Notes: a model not told the origin generated them from the letters alone. A stretch of DNA of 64,000 nt from Lysobacter helvus (GCF_018406645.1 NZ_AP024546.1:868001-932000); one strand, 5' to 3'. Shown: positions 7,860 to 16,799, counted from the stretch's first letter. Numbers and translations: made by a program.

Positions 7860-9557
7860 TCAGGCGCCCAGGCGCGCCATCAGCGTGGCGCGGTCCAGCG
7901 ACTCGGCTTCGGAGGCCGTGCGCGCACGATACTCGAACGTGCCGGCCGCAAGCCCGCGCTCGGACACCACGACCCGGTGCGGCACGCCGATCAGCTCGAT
8001 GTCCGCGAACATCTGGCCCGGGCGCAGGCCGCGGTCGTCGAGCACCGCGTCCAGGCCGGCGGCCAGCAGGTCCTGGTGCAGCGTTTCGGCCGCGGCCGCG
8101 ACGTCGCCGTCGTTCTTCGGATTGATCACGCACACCGCGACCTGCCACGGCGCCATCGCCTCGGGCCAGCGGATGCCGTTCTCGTCGTGGTTCTGTTCGA
8201 TTGCGGCGGCCACGATGCGCGAGACGCCCACGCCGTAGCAGCCCATGTACGGGACGGTGGCCTTGCCGCCCATGTCGAGCACGGTGCACTTCATCGCTTC
8301 GGCGTACTTCTGGCCGAGCTGGAACACGTGCCCCACCTCGATGCCGCGCGCCAGGCCCAGCGTGCCGTGGCCGTCGGGCGAGGGATCGCCGGCGACGACG
8401 TTGCGGATGTCGGCGACGTGCGCCGGTTCCGGCAGGTCGCGGACCCAGTTGACGCCGGCGATGTGGAAGCCGGCGGCGTTGGCGCCGACGACGAAGTCGT
8501 GCATCGCCGCGACCGTGCGGTCGGCGACGACGGTGATCGCCTTGCGCGGCGCGACGGGGCCGAGGAAGCCCGGCTCGCTGCCGAGGTGCTCGAGGATTTC
8601 CGCTTCGGTGGCCAGGCGGTATTCGGCCAGGCCCGGGAGCTTCGACAACTTGATCTCGTTGACGACGTGGTCGCCGCGCACGAGCGCGAGCACGAACCCG
8701 TCGTCGCCCATCAGCGCCACCGACTTCACCGTGCGATCGAGCCCGATGCCCAGCAACGCGGCGACGTCTTCGCACGTCTTCTGCGTCGGCGTCTCCACCT
8801 TGCGCAGGGATTCGGACGCCGCGGCGCGCGCACCCGGCGCCTTCGCTTCGGCGAGTTCGACGTTGGCGGCGTAATCGGAGCCGTCGGAGAACGCGATCGC
8901 GTCTTCGCCGGAATCGGCGAGCACGTGGAATTCGTGCGACGCGCTGCCGCCGATCGCGCCGGTGTCGGCGAACACCGCGCGGAACTTCAGCCCGAGGCGG
9001 GTGAAGATGCGGCCGTAGGTGTCGTACATGTTGCGGTATTCGTCGGCGAGCGAGGCTTCGTCGACGTGGAAGGAGTACGCGTCCTTCATCAGGAATTCGC
9101 GCGCGCGCATCACGCCGAAGCGCGGGCGGATCTCGTCGCGGAACTTCGTCTGGATCTGGTAGAAATTGACCGGCAGCTGCTTGTAGCTCGCCAGTTCATT
9201 GCGCGCGAAGTCGGTGATCACTTCTTCGTGCGTGGGGCCGTAGCAGTACCAGGCGTCCTTGCGGTCCTGGATCTTCAGCAGCTGGCCGCCGAACTTCTGC
9301 CAGCGCCCGGTTTCTTCCCACAGTTCCTTCGGCTGCACCGACGGCATCAGCAGTTCGATCGCGCCGCTGCGATTCATTTCGTCGCGCACCACCGCTTCCA
9401 CCTTGCGCAGCACGCGCAGGCCGAGCGGCGACCACGTGTACAGGCCGGAAGCGAGCTTGCGGATCATGCCCGCGCGCAGCATCAGCTGGTGGCTGATGAC
9501 TTCGGCGTCGGCGGGGGTTTCCTTGACGGTACGGAGGTGGAACTGCGACAGGCGCAT
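7860..9557 (-). CDS. proS: Prolyl-tRNA synthetase
   Basis: A 565-residue class II aminoacyl-tRNA synthetase of the bacterial ProS type, which attaches proline to tRNA-Pro. It starts [10 protein letters not shown], contains motif 1 and 2 regions ([38 protein letters not shown]), an inserted YbaK-like editing domain at about residues 225-405 that removes mischarged alanine, then motif 3 ([16 protein letters not shown]) and the anticodon-binding domain at the C terminus. Length agrees with E. coli ProS (572). The ATG at 9557 was chosen because it matches the universally conserved N terminus; the longer upstream frame runs into the intergenic region. The gene is followed by the H-NS gene. Confidence 0.97.
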   Translation of the reverse strand: MRLSQFHLRTVKETPADAEVISHQLMLRAGMIRKLASGLYTWSPLGLRVLRKVEAVVRDEMNRSGAIELLMPSVQPKELWEETGRWQKFGGQLLKIQDRKDAWYCYGPTHEEVITDFARNELASYKQLPVNFYQIQTKFRDEIRPRFGVMRAREFLMKDAYSFHVDEASLADEYRNMYDTYGRIFTRLGLKFRAVFADTGAIGGSASHEFHVLADSGEDAIAFSDGSDYAANVELAEAKAPGARAAASESLRKVETPTQKTCEDVAALLGIGLDRTVKSVALMGDDGFVLALVRGDHVVNEIKLSKLPGLAEYRLATEAEILEHLGSEPGFLGPVAPRKAITVVADRTVAAMHDFVVGANAAGFHIAGVNWVRDLPEPAHVADIRNVVAGDPSPDGHGTLGLARGIEVGHVFQLGQKYAEAMKCTVLDMGGKATVPYMGCYGVGVSRIVAAAIEQNHDENGIRWPEAMAPWQVAVCVINPKNDGDVAAAAETLHQDLLAAGLDAVLDDRGLRPGQMFADIELIGVPHRVVVSERGLAAGTFEYRARTASEAESLDRATLMARLGA

Positions 9558-9627
9558 CGGGGGGACTTCGACTTGCGGAAAGCGCGCAGTTTGCCATGCC
9601 TTGCGCGCGGGGCCCGCCGGCCGCGGG

Positions 9628-9912
9628 TCACTCGCGCTCGCCGTGGACCTCGATGGCGGGCGGGGCGTCGCGTTCGACGCGCTCGTACTTGCGGCCCTTC
9701 GGCGGGGTGTCGGTGATCTGCAGGACGCCGTGGGCGTCGCGCCAGCGATACAGGACGCCGGCATCGGAGGCCGCTTCGGCGTTGGCCCGGATCGCGGCGT
9801 CGCGGCGTTCGGCGGCGGGGCCGCTGTCCGCCGACGGGTCGCGCGCGGCGTACCAGGCCAGCGCGGCGACGCCGGCCAGGCCGAGGAGGATCCAGGCCGG
9901 CCGGAGTTCCAT
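9628..9912 (-). CDS. DUF4124 domain membrane-anchored protein
   Basis: A 94-residue protein with one N-terminal hydrophobic helix ([19 protein letters not shown]) that is either an uncleaved anchor or a signal peptide, and a C-terminal DUF4124 domain ([19 protein letters not shown], then GRKYERVE). DUF4124 proteins are small exported proteins of gammaproteobacteria with a predicted beta-sandwich and no established function. It is the second of two consecutive DUF4124 genes, 5 bases after the first, so the two are surely co-transcribed; proS follows 70 bases later on the same strand. Only the family assignment is supported. Confidence 0.8.
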   Translation of the reverse strand: MELRPAWILLGLAGVAALAWYAARDPSADSGPAAERRDAAIRANAEAASDAGVLYRWRDAHGVLQITDTPPKGRKYERVERDAPPAIEVHGERE

Positions 9913-9917
9913 GTGCC

Positions 9918-10400
9918 TTACTGCGCGCAGTTGGAGGCGACGGCCGCCTGCATGGACTGCGTCTGCGCGGCGCGCTGCTCGGCGCTGTATTCCGAATCGA
10001 TCTTGCCGTCGCCGTTGGCGTCCACGCCCACGGGCGAGGCGGTCTGCTGGAGCATCGCGAGGTTGGACTGCGCGGTCTTGCAGTTGGCGGCGCGGATGGC
10101 GGCCAGCTTCTCGGCCTGGGCCTTCGCGGCGGTGGCGTTGGCTTCGGCCTGGGCCTTCTCGTCCAGCTTGCCGTCGGCCTTGGCCTCGGTCTTCGCGGCC
10201 ACGACGGGCGCGGTGGCCGGGGCCGGCGCGTGGAGTTCGCGCTTCTTCGCCGCGCCCTTGGCGGGCGGCGCGTCGGAATAGTGGGTGACCCCCTTGTCGT
10301 CCTTCCAGCTGTAGACGGCCTGCGCGGAGGCGGGCGCCATCGTCGAAAGGCCCACCAGGGCGATGCACGTGGCCAGCACGGTGCGGGCTGCGGCGTTCAT
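9918..10400 (-). CDS. Exported DUF4124 protein with EF-hand-like calcium loop
   Basis: A 160-residue exported protein. A cleavable signal peptide is evident (MNAAARTVLATCIALVGLST, then PASAQA). A DUF4124 domain follows directly (VYSWKDDKGVTHYSDAPP), then an Ala/Lys/Glu-rich helical stretch of about 60 residues. Near the C terminus is DANGDGKIDSE, which has the acidic spacing of a calcium-binding EF-hand loop, though only one is present. Two cysteines (in RAANCKTA and the last residues SNCAQ) could form a disulfide. Function unknown. The start at 10400 was chosen because it gives the clean signal peptide; an upstream in-frame ATG at 10472 adds unlike sequence. It is divergent from pssA, with an 89-base spacer that should hold both promoters. 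Confidence 0.8.
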   Translation of the reverse strand: MNAAARTVLATCIALVGLSTMAPASAQAVYSWKDDKGVTHYSDAPPAKGAAKKRELHAPAPATAPVVAAKTEAKADGKLDEKAQAEANATAAKAQAEKLAAIRAANCKTAQSNLAMLQQTASPVGVDANGDGKIDSEYSAEQRAAQTQSMQAAVASNCAQ

Positions 10401-10489
10401 TGGGGTCACTCCGGCGAAGGTGGCGGCGATTGCAGCACCGCCGACGGGGTCGCGCAAGCGGCGGCGCGCCAAGCGCTAAACTCGGTCAC

Positions 10490-11260
10490 ATGATGGAGTC
10501 GACCGAAACGGCGCGCCCCAGGGCCCGCGGCATCTACCTGTTGCCCAACCTCTTCACCACCGGCGGCCTGTTCGGGGGGTTCTTCGCGATCATCGCCGCC
10601 TCGCAGGGGAAGTTCGAACACGCGTGCGTGGCCATCTTCATCGCGGCCATCCTCGACGGCGTGGACGGGCGCGTGGCGCGCATGACCAACACGCAGAGCG
10701 AGTTCGGCGTGCAGTACGACTCGCTGGCGGACCTCGTCAGCTTCGGCATGGCGCCCTCGCTGGTGATGTACCACTGGGCGCTGTCGGCGATGAAGCTGGA
10801 TGGCGCGGTGTTCGGCAAGATCGGCTGGCTCGTCGCGTTCCTCTACGCCGCGTGCGCGGCGCTGCGCCTGGCGCGCTTCAACAGCCAGGTCGGCCAGGTG
10901 GACAAGCGCTGGTTCATCGGCCTGGCCAGTCCCGCCGCCGCGGGCCTGATGGCCAGCTTCGTGTGGACCTTCGACGACCTGGGCTTCAGCGGCAGCGAGA
11001 TGCGCTACGCCGCCGCCGGTGTCACGATCGTGGCGGGCCTGCTGATGGTCAGTCGCGTGCGCTACAACAGCTTCAAGGGTTCGGGCCAGGGACCGCGCGC
11101 GGAACGCGTGCCGTTCGTGGCGATGCTCATCGCGGTCGCGGTGCTGATCGCGTTGTGGATCGATCCGCCGCGCGTGCTGCTGGCCGCGACCACCTTGTAT
11201 GCACTGTCCGGGCCGGTGTTGTGGATCCGGCGCCGGCGCATCGCGCCCGAGCCCGCATGA
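10490..11260 (+). CDS. pssA: CDP-diacylglycerol--serine O-phosphatidyltransferase
   Basis: A 256-residue inner-membrane enzyme that joins serine to CDP-diacylglycerol, giving phosphatidylserine, the precursor of phosphatidylethanolamine. The CDP-alcohol phosphatidyltransferase motif is complete: DGVDGRVARM, followed by EFGVQYDSLADLVSFG, with the spaced aspartates that hold the metal ions. About eight hydrophobic helices are visible, and the length fits the Bacillus-like, integral type II PssA rather than the E. coli peripheral enzyme. Two adjacent ATG codons (10490, 10493) could start translation; the first is given. The stop overlaps the next gene's ATG (ATGA), so pssA, the HolD-like gene and rimI form one operon. 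Confidence 0.93.
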   Translation: MMESTETARPRARGIYLLPNLFTTGGLFGGFFAIIAASQGKFEHACVAIFIAAILDGVDGRVARMTNTQSEFGVQYDSLADLVSFGMAPSLVMYHWALSAMKLDGAVFGKIGWLVAFLYAACAALRLARFNSQVGQVDKRWFIGLASPAAAGLMASFVWTFDDLGFSGSEMRYAAAGVTIVAGLLMVSRVRYNSFKGSGQGPRAERVPFVAMLIAVAVLIALWIDPPRVLLAATTLYALSGPVLWIRRRRIAPEPA

Positions 11261-11538
11261 GCGACGCCCGGCTGCCGTGGGATCCGTTCCAGCGCGAGAT
11301 GCTCGAGGCGCTCGGGCACGTCGTGTATGCGGCGCAGGATCGCGATGCGCTCGCCGCGCAAGCGGCGGACGCCGCCGATGCCGGTGCGCCGCCGTTGCTG
11401 CGCGCCCTCGCCCACGCGGCGAAGTCGCGCGTCGCGCAACTGCCGGCGCTGCCGCCGATCGAACACCTGCACACCCCGGCTGCCAAGCGCGCGCTCTGGC
11501 CCACATTGCGCGCACTGCGCAAGGCATCGCGCGGATGA
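11257..11538 (+). CDS. Small HolD-like protein (candidate DNA polymerase III psi subunit)
   Basis: A 93-residue soluble protein. It was recognised as a gene because it overlaps pssA by ATGA at its start and rimI by ATGA at its end. In E. coli the gene directly before rimI is holD, encoding the psi subunit that links the clamp loader to SSB through chi. Two segments resemble HolD: an N-terminal helix QREMLEALGHVVYAAQ (compare the leucine-glycine segment after the E. coli N terminus) and a C-terminal AAKRALWPTLRAL, matching the ALW helix near the end of HolD. It is shorter than the E. coli protein (137 residues). The psi family diverges strongly, so this rests on position plus two short motifs and is an inference; otherwise it is a hypothetical protein. 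Confidence 0.6.
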   Translation: MSDARLPWDPFQREMLEALGHVVYAAQDRDALAAQAADAADAGAPPLLRALAHAAKSRVAQLPALPPIEHLHTPAAKRALWPTLRALRKASRG

Positions 11539-12017
11539 GCGCCGTCACCGTCGATCGGGCGCCCGCGCCCAGCCTGCGCCCGATGCGCGAGGCCGACCTG
11601 CCCACGGTCATCGCGATCGAACAGCGCGCGTATGCGTTCCCGTGGACGCAGGGCGTGTTCCGCGATTGCCTGCTCGCCAACCATCCGGCGTGGGTGCTGG
11701 TGGAGGACGGCGCGATCATCGGCTACGCGGTGCTCAGCGTCGCCGCCGACGAAGCACACGTGCTGAACCTCTGCACCGCGCCCGAAGTGCAGGGCCGCGG
11801 CCACGGCCGCCGCTTGCTGCGCGCGCTGATGCAACTCGCGCGCGGCCGCGGCGCGCATCGCGTGTTCCTCGAAGTGCGCCCGTCCAACGGCCCGGCGATC
11901 GCGCTGTACCACGACGAAGGCTTCAACGAGATCGGCCGCCGCCCGCGCTACTACCCGGCGCGCGACGGTCGCGAGGATGCGTTGGTGATGGCGCTGGAGT
12001 TGTTGCCGGAGGAGTGA
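11535..12017 (+). CDS. rimI: Ribosomal-protein-S18-alanine N-acetyltransferase
   Basis: A 160-residue GNAT enzyme that acetylates the N-terminal alanine of ribosomal protein S18. The fold is evident: an N-terminal RPMREADLPTVIAIEQRAY strand-helix pair, the RimI segment FPWTQGVFRDCL, the acetyl-CoA pyrophosphate loop VQGRGHGRRLL (Q/R-x-x-G-x-G/A), then EVRPSNGPAIALYHDEGF and the typical RRPRYYPARDGREDALVM ending. It starts at the ATGA overlap with the HolD-like gene. Its last 67 bases overlap the end of the convergent AlkB-family gene. RimI-type residues (the YYP and EDALVM segments) make the assignment better than a generic GNAT call. Confidence 0.92.
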   Translation: MSAVTVDRAPAPSLRPMREADLPTVIAIEQRAYAFPWTQGVFRDCLLANHPAWVLVEDGAIIGYAVLSVAADEAHVLNLCTAPEVQGRGHGRRLLRALMQLARGRGAHRVFLEVRPSNGPAIALYHDEGFNEIGRRPRYYPARDGREDALVMALELLPEE

Positions 12018-12610
12018 TCGATCCGGCGGAACGTCAGGTTGATCCGCTCGCCCACCGCGCGCCCCGTCTTCGGCAACGCATGCTGGTAATGCCGCTGCGT
12101 CGTGCCCCGCATCACCAGCAGGCTGCCGTGCGGCAAATCGATCGACAGCGAATGCGCGCCGGCGACGGCGTGCTTCGCGTACGGCCGCAGGCGGAAGCGC
12201 CGTTCCGCGCCGAGGCTGATCGACGCGATCACCGGCGCATCGCCGAGTTCGGGTTCCGAATCGCGATGGAAGCCCATGGCATCGCGGCCCGTGCGATAGA
12301 GGTTGGCGAGCACGCTGTTGAACGGCACGTCGAGTTCGGCGGCCAGGCGGTCGCGCAACGCGGCCAGGTCCGGCATCCACGGCCGCGGTTCGAACCAGCG
12401 GCCCGAATAGCGATAGCGCGCGTCGGGATCGCCGATCCAGCAACTCAGCCGCGGCGGGTCGAACTCGCGGCCGTACACGCGGATGCGGTGCGATTCCCAC
12501 GGGATCCCGTGCCGCAGGCGCGTGAACAGGTCCGTGGCCGCGTCGCCCGGCAACCAGTCCGGGTCGAACGCCAGGTCCGCGCCCGGAAGCTCGATGGCCT
12601 GCATTCCCAT
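11951..12610 (-). CDS. AlkB-family 2-oxoglutarate/Fe(II) dioxygenase
   Basis: A 219-residue cytoplasmic dioxygenase of the AlkB family, of the short type related to human ALKBH2/3, which repairs N-alkylated bases by oxidative demethylation. Iron ligands are seen in MGFHRDSEPELG (His-x-Asp) and the later histidine of QRHYQHALPKTG; the 2-oxoglutarate-binding RINLTFR (R-x-N-x5-R-like) is present, as is the nucleotide-flip region FNSVLANLYRTG. The start is the ATG at 12610; one at 12604 is equally possible. The final 22 or so residues (from HSSGNN on) lie in DNA antisense to the end of rimI and look unlike the family, suggesting loss of an earlier stop. It is divergent from the ETF-QO gene with only 49 bases between them. 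Confidence 0.88.
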   Translation of the reverse strand: MGMQAIELPGADLAFDPDWLPGDAATDLFTRLRHGIPWESHRIRVYGREFDPPRLSCWIGDPDARYRYSGRWFEPRPWMPDLAALRDRLAAELDVPFNSVLANLYRTGRDAMGFHRDSEPELGDAPVIASISLGAERRFRLRPYAKHAVAGAHSLSIDLPHGSLLVMRGTTQRHYQHALPKTGRAVGERINLTFRRIDHSSGNNSSAITNASSRPSRAG

Positions 12611-12659
12611 GCGCCGGACGCTAGCACGGGTAAAATCCCGCGATCCAATGGAGGCCGGC

Positions 12660-14300
12660 ATGTCTGACATCGAACGCGACGTGATGGAGTACGACGTCGT
12701 CACCGTCGGCGCGGGCCCCGCGGGCCTGGCCTTCGCGATCCGCCTCAAGCAGCTCGATCCGAACCTCTCGGTGTGCGTGATCGAGAAGGCCTCCACCATC
12801 GGCGCGCACATCCTGTCGGGCGCGGTGATCGAACCGGGCCCGCTCGACGAGCTGCTCCCCGGCTGGCGCGACAACCCGCCGCCGATCTGCATCCCGGCCG
12901 CCGAAGACGAATTCCTCTTTCTCACGAAGACGGGTTCCATCAAGGCGCCGATGGTCCCGCCGCAGATGCACAACCACGGCAACTTCATCGTCAGCCTCGG
13001 CGCGTTGTGCGCGTGGCTGGCGCCGCAGGCCGAAGCGTTGGGCGTCGAAATCTATCCGGGCTTCGCCGCCGCCGAAACGTTGCACGACGACGACGGCCGC
13101 GTGGCCGGCGTGCGCATCGGCGACATGGGCGTGGCGAAGGACGGCGCGCACAAGCCGGGGTTCACGCAGGGCATCGACATCCGCGCGAAGGTCACCGTGC
13201 TCGCCGAAGGCGCGCGCGGCCATCTCACCAAGCGGTTGATCAAGCGCTTCGACCTCGCGCGCGATGCCGATCCGCAGGGCTATTCGATCGGCATCAAGGA
13301 ACTGTGGCAGGTGCCGGAGGAACGCGTGTCGCCCGGCAAGATCGTGCATTCGCTCGGCTGGCCGGCCGACAGCAAGATCTACGGCGGCAGCTTCCTGTAC
13401 CACCTCGACAAGGGCCGCATCGCGCTCGGCTACATCAGCGGCCTGGATTACAAGGATCCGCAGTACAAGCCGTGGGAAGCCTTCCAGCAATGGAAGAACC
13501 ATCCGTCGGTGAAGGCGTTGCTCGAAGGCGGCACGATCGTCTCGGCCGGCGCGCGCGCGATCGTCACGGGCGGCTGGCAATCGCTGCCGAAGTGCGACAT
13601 GCCCGGCGCGTTGCTGATCGGCGACACCGCGGGCCTGCTCAACGTGCCGAAGATCAAGGGCACGCACCAGGCGATGCGCTCGGCGATGCTCGCGGCCGAA
13701 CACCTGGCGGCGTCGCAACTCTCGCCCGACGGCTTCGACGCAAAGCTGCGCGCGTCCGTGGTCGGCGATGAACTGCGCAAGGTGCGCAACATCAAGCCGG
13801 GCTTCAAGAAAGGCTTGTGGTTCGGATTGCTCAACGCCGCATGGGAAACGCTGACCGGCGGCCTGTCGCCGTGGACGCTGAAGAACAAGGCGGACTGGAG
13901 CTCGATCGACAAGGTCGGTGCGCACGAAGCGGACAAGCGCGCCGCCGTCGAACAGGAGTACGTGGCGCGCGACCTCGCCCCGCGCGATCGCCTGGCCGGC
14001 GTGTACTTCGCCGCCACCGAACACGACGAAGACCAGCCCGTCCACCTGGTCGTGCACGACACCACCGTGTGCGTGACGCGCTGCGCGACCGAATACGGCA
14101 ACCCGTGCACGCGCTTCTGCCCGGCGGGCGTCTATGAAATCGTCGACGACCCGGATGGGCCGGCGAATTCCGGCAAGCGCCTGCAGATCAACAGCGCGAA
14201 CTGCGTGCACTGCAAGACCTGCGACATCAAGGACCCGTACGAGATCATCACGTGGGTCACGCCGGAAGGCGGCTCGGGGCCGAACTACCAGAACCTCTAG
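12660..14300 (+). CDS. Electron transfer flavoprotein-ubiquinone oxidoreductase
   Basis: A 546-residue inner-membrane flavo-iron-sulfur enzyme that passes electrons from ETF to ubiquinone, connecting fatty-acid and amino-acid dehydrogenation to respiration. The FAD-binding Rossmann motif VGAGPAGLAFAI is at the N terminus; the middle has the GxHxxxxSGAV-type IGAHILSGAVIEPG and the conserved LPKCDMPGALLIGDTAG; the C terminus carries four cysteines of the 4Fe-4S cluster in CTRFCPAGVY and NCVHCKTCDIKDP. The ATG at 12660 is preferred over 12648 because GGAGG (12649-12653) sits at Shine-Dalgarno distance from it. Its partners EtfB and EtfA are encoded about 8 kb further on. Confidence 0.96.
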   Translation: MSDIERDVMEYDVVTVGAGPAGLAFAIRLKQLDPNLSVCVIEKASTIGAHILSGAVIEPGPLDELLPGWRDNPPPICIPAAEDEFLFLTKTGSIKAPMVPPQMHNHGNFIVSLGALCAWLAPQAEALGVEIYPGFAAAETLHDDDGRVAGVRIGDMGVAKDGAHKPGFTQGIDIRAKVTVLAEGARGHLTKRLIKRFDLARDADPQGYSIGIKELWQVPEERVSPGKIVHSLGWPADSKIYGGSFLYHLDKGRIALGYISGLDYKDPQYKPWEAFQQWKNHPSVKALLEGGTIVSAGARAIVTGGWQSLPKCDMPGALLIGDTAGLLNVPKIKGTHQAMRSAMLAAEHLAASQLSPDGFDAKLRASVVGDELRKVRNIKPGFKKGLWFGLLNAAWETLTGGLSPWTLKNKADWSSIDKVGAHEADKRAAVEQEYVARDLAPRDRLAGVYFAATEHDEDQPVHLVVHDTTVCVTRCATEYGNPCTRFCPAGVYEIVDDPDGPANSGKRLQINSANCVHCKTCDIKDPYEIITWVTPEGGSGPNYQNL

Positions 14301-14313
14301 CGAGGGAAGCAGG

Positions 14314-14349
14314 CAAGAAAAAGGGTGCCGCGCTTGCGCGCGGCACCCC
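14314..14349 (-). terminator. Intrinsic terminator of the first FG-GAP protease gene
   Basis: On the minus strand an 11-base-pair perfect stem (arms 14323-14333 and 14338-14348, GGGTGCCGCGC against GCGCGGCACCC) with a four-base loop is followed by the T-rich run TTTTTCTT (14315-14322). It lies 20 bases after the stop of the minus-strand protease gene. On the plus strand no T-run follows, so it would terminate the ETF-QO transcript less well. Confidence 0.85.
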
Positions 14350-14369
14350 GGTGCTTCAACCCTCGACGC

Positions 14370-16799
14370 TTACTGCACGCCGCCGGTGATCGTCCACTCC
14401 AGTTCCTGCACGCGGGGCAGGGCCTGACCCGAGAGCACGGTGGCGCCGGACATCAGCTGCATGTAGTTCTCGCCGGTGGTGTTGTTGCGCCACACGACGT
14501 CGGCATTGCCGTCGCCGTTGTAGTCGCCGCTGTCGACCACGCGCCAATGCGGGTCGCTCTCGACGTACACGGTCTGCATGCTCGGCGTCGCGTCGTTCAT
14601 CGTCCACAGCACGTTGGCGCCCGAGACCGAGTTGCGCCAGTACACGTCCGCCTTGCCGTCGCCGTTGAAGTCGTCGATGGCCGCGATCTTCCAGTTGAAG
14701 TCGTTGACGGTCGTGGTGGGCTGCGAGGTCTGCATGACGGTCACGCCGTTCATGAACTGCAGGTAGTTCTGGCCGGTCGCGGTGTTGCGCCAGAACAGGT
14801 CGGCCTTGCCGTCGGCGTTGAAGTCGCCCGCGGCCACGATCGTCCAGTTCAGGTCGGCTTCGCGGTAGGGGTAGTTGATCGAACGCACGGTGCGCCCGTC
14901 CATCAGCCACAGGGCGTTCTGGCCCGTCACCGCGTTGCGCCAGTAGATGTCGGCCTTGCCGTCGCCGTCGAAATCGCCGCGCGCCACGATGCGCCAGTTG
15001 AGGTCGCCCACCGTGGTCAGCGGGCCGGACAGGGCCAGGACGATCTGCGTGCCGTTCATCACGTGCAGCCAGTTTTCGCCGGTGACGCGGTTGCGCCACA
15101 GGATGTCCGCGTGGCCATCGCCGTTGAAGTCGCCCGAACCGACCACCTGCCAGTTCTGGTCCGTCTCGCGGTGCACGTACGTGCTCGCCATCATCGTCGT
15201 GCCGTTCATCTGCCACAGCGCATTGAAGCCGTTGGCGGTGTTGCGCCAGTAGATGTCCGACTTGCCGTCACCGTCGAAGTCGTCGCGCGCACGTGCCGCG
15301 GCGACCGTCGCCCGGAACGTCGCCACGATCGGCATGGTCAGGCGCAGCGCGCGCGCATCGTCGGCCACGTCGGCCACGCCGCACGGCAGGCCGCCGCAGA
15401 AGGTGATGTTCGGGTTGGAGAACACGCGGTAGCCGGTCTGGCCCGTACGACGCACCGCCATCACGGTGTAGAAGTTGCCGTGCGTGGAATCCGTGCTGTA
15501 GCCGAACGAATACGGGAAGCGGCCGAATTCTTCCGGATCCAGCAGGTTCTGGTCGTTGTTCGTGTCGTCGTTGCCCGCCGCCGATTCGCGGTCGTGCTGC
15601 AGGCCCATGTTGTGGCCGAGTTCGTGGGCAAGCGTTTCGGAACGGCAGTTGTTGCCTTCATCCGTGTACACAGTGCCTTCCGAATCGCTGACGACGCTGA
15701 AGCCGAGGTTCGCGCTGTCGGCGCCGAACGGCGTCTGCGAGTTGCCGATCAACCAGCCCAGGCCGCAGCTGCCGTTTTCCGGGAACTGGAACGTGCGCAC
15801 GAGGGTGACGAGGTCGGCGCCGTACTGGTCGCGCGCCGAGATCAGCGATTCGAGCGACGCCGGCTGCCCGACGAAGTTGCAGTTCACGCCACCGTCCGGC
15901 AACTGGCCGCCCGGGGCGGACGTGCACTGCTGGCCGGTCAGTTCGAACAGCGCGTCACGGTTGGACGTGGCATCCGGGTAGGTCACCTGCATCGTGTGGA
16001 CCACGCGGATCTGGCCGTCGACCTGGCTGTCGGAATACGCGAGGTTGGCGATGTCCACCATGTTCTGCAGGCGCGTGTTGGCCTGCGACTGGCCACCGTA
16101 GCGGGCGGCGAAGCCATTGGTGTAGCCGATGAGCACGTCGACGGTCGTGCCGTTGGCGGTGATCTGCTCGGCACTCATCCCGGCGGCACGCTGGCTGGAA
16201 ACGGCCTGCGCGGCCTGCGCGATCTGGTTCTGCACGATGACGTCGTCGGCCGACGGCTGCGCGGTGGAGAGCTTCGTCTCGTCGGTGTCGACGAGGTACG
16301 TGTGGCCCGCCGACATCGTCAGCTCGAGCGGCGCGCCCTTGCCGTTCGGCAGCGTGCCGAACACGGCCTTGGGTCCGAACGTGATCACCGCATCGTTGCC
16401 GGGGGCAGCGCCCTCGGGACGACCGATGAACGTCCAGTTGCCGTCGGCATGCTCGACATGGCGCTGGTAGGCCAGGCGGATCGGCGCACCGTTGGGGCCC
16501 TGGATCGTCATGCCGCCGTCGACGATCGCCTGCAAGGCGTGCGCCTCGCTGACCTGGACGGGATACCACGTGCCCGTGGCCTTGTGGATCGCCGGCCGGG
16601 AGGCGTCATAGCCGAAGAGCGTGCCGCGGTCGGGATAGGTCGCGACCGACGAATGGCCGCCGATCGCCGAGGCGACCCGGGCATGCGGGCTGGCCGTACC
16701 GGCTTGCCCGATCTTGGTAGTGGGAGAAGCAGCGCGTTCTGCCGTGCAGCCGACCGCGAGGCCGGCGAGCAGAGACGCCGCGAGAAGAGACACGCGCAT
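14370..16799 (-). CDS. Exported metzincin (reprolysin-like) protease with FG-GAP repeats, copy 1
   Basis: An 809-residue exported zinc protease. The N terminus is a signal peptide ending near LAVGC, a weak lipobox, so it is secreted or lipid-anchored. A propeptide-like region of about 190 residues follows, with VEHADGNWTFIG and DAVITFGPKAVFGT. The catalytic domain has the metzincin zinc motif HELGHNMGLQHD at about residue 392 and a Met-turn VMA further on (YTVMAVRR). From about residue 503 to 795 there are six FG-GAP/VCBS repeats, each with an acidic DFDGDGKADIYWRN-type calcium loop, which usually form a beta-propeller or stalk. A paralog with the same order lies directly upstream. Substrates are unknown; secreted lysis of prey or nutrients fits Lysobacter biology but is inference. 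Confidence 0.9.
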   Translation of the reverse strand: MRVSLLAASLLAGLAVGCTAERAASPTTKIGQAGTASPHARVASAIGGHSSVATYPDRGTLFGYDASRPAIHKATGTWYPVQVSEAHALQAIVDGGMTIQGPNGAPIRLAYQRHVEHADGNWTFIGRPEGAAPGNDAVITFGPKAVFGTLPNGKGAPLELTMSAGHTYLVDTDETKLSTAQPSADDVIVQNQIAQAAQAVSSQRAAGMSAEQITANGTTVDVLIGYTNGFAARYGGQSQANTRLQNMVDIANLAYSDSQVDGQIRVVHTMQVTYPDATSNRDALFELTGQQCTSAPGGQLPDGGVNCNFVGQPASLESLISARDQYGADLVTLVRTFQFPENGSCGLGWLIGNSQTPFGADSANLGFSVVSDSEGTVYTDEGNNCRSETLAHELGHNMGLQHDRESAAGNDDTNNDQNLLDPEEFGRFPYSFGYSTDSTHGNFYTVMAVRRTGQTGYRVFSNPNITFCGGLPCGVADVADDARALRLTMPIVATFRATVAAARARDDFDGDGKSDIYWRNTANGFNALWQMNGTTMMASTYVHRETDQNWQVVGSGDFNGDGHADILWRNRVTGENWLHVMNGTQIVLALSGPLTTVGDLNWRIVARGDFDGDGKADIYWRNAVTGQNALWLMDGRTVRSINYPYREADLNWTIVAAGDFNADGKADLFWRNTATGQNYLQFMNGVTVMQTSQPTTTVNDFNWKIAAIDDFNGDGKADVYWRNSVSGANVLWTMNDATPSMQTVYVESDPHWRVVDSGDYNGDGNADVVWRNNTTGENYMQLMSGATVLSGQALPRVQELEWTITGGVQ
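14400..15295 (-). repeat. Six FG-GAP/VCBS repeats in protease copy 1
   Basis: Six units of about 48 codons, each with an aspartate-rich loop of the form D-[FY]-[ND]-[GA]-D-G-x-[AS]-D followed by [IVL]-x-W-R-N and a [LM]-x-x-M-[ND]-[GD] segment. The fourth unit has NAD in place of NGD or DGD. The DNA copies are diverged, so this is a protein-level repeat. Confidence 0.85.
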
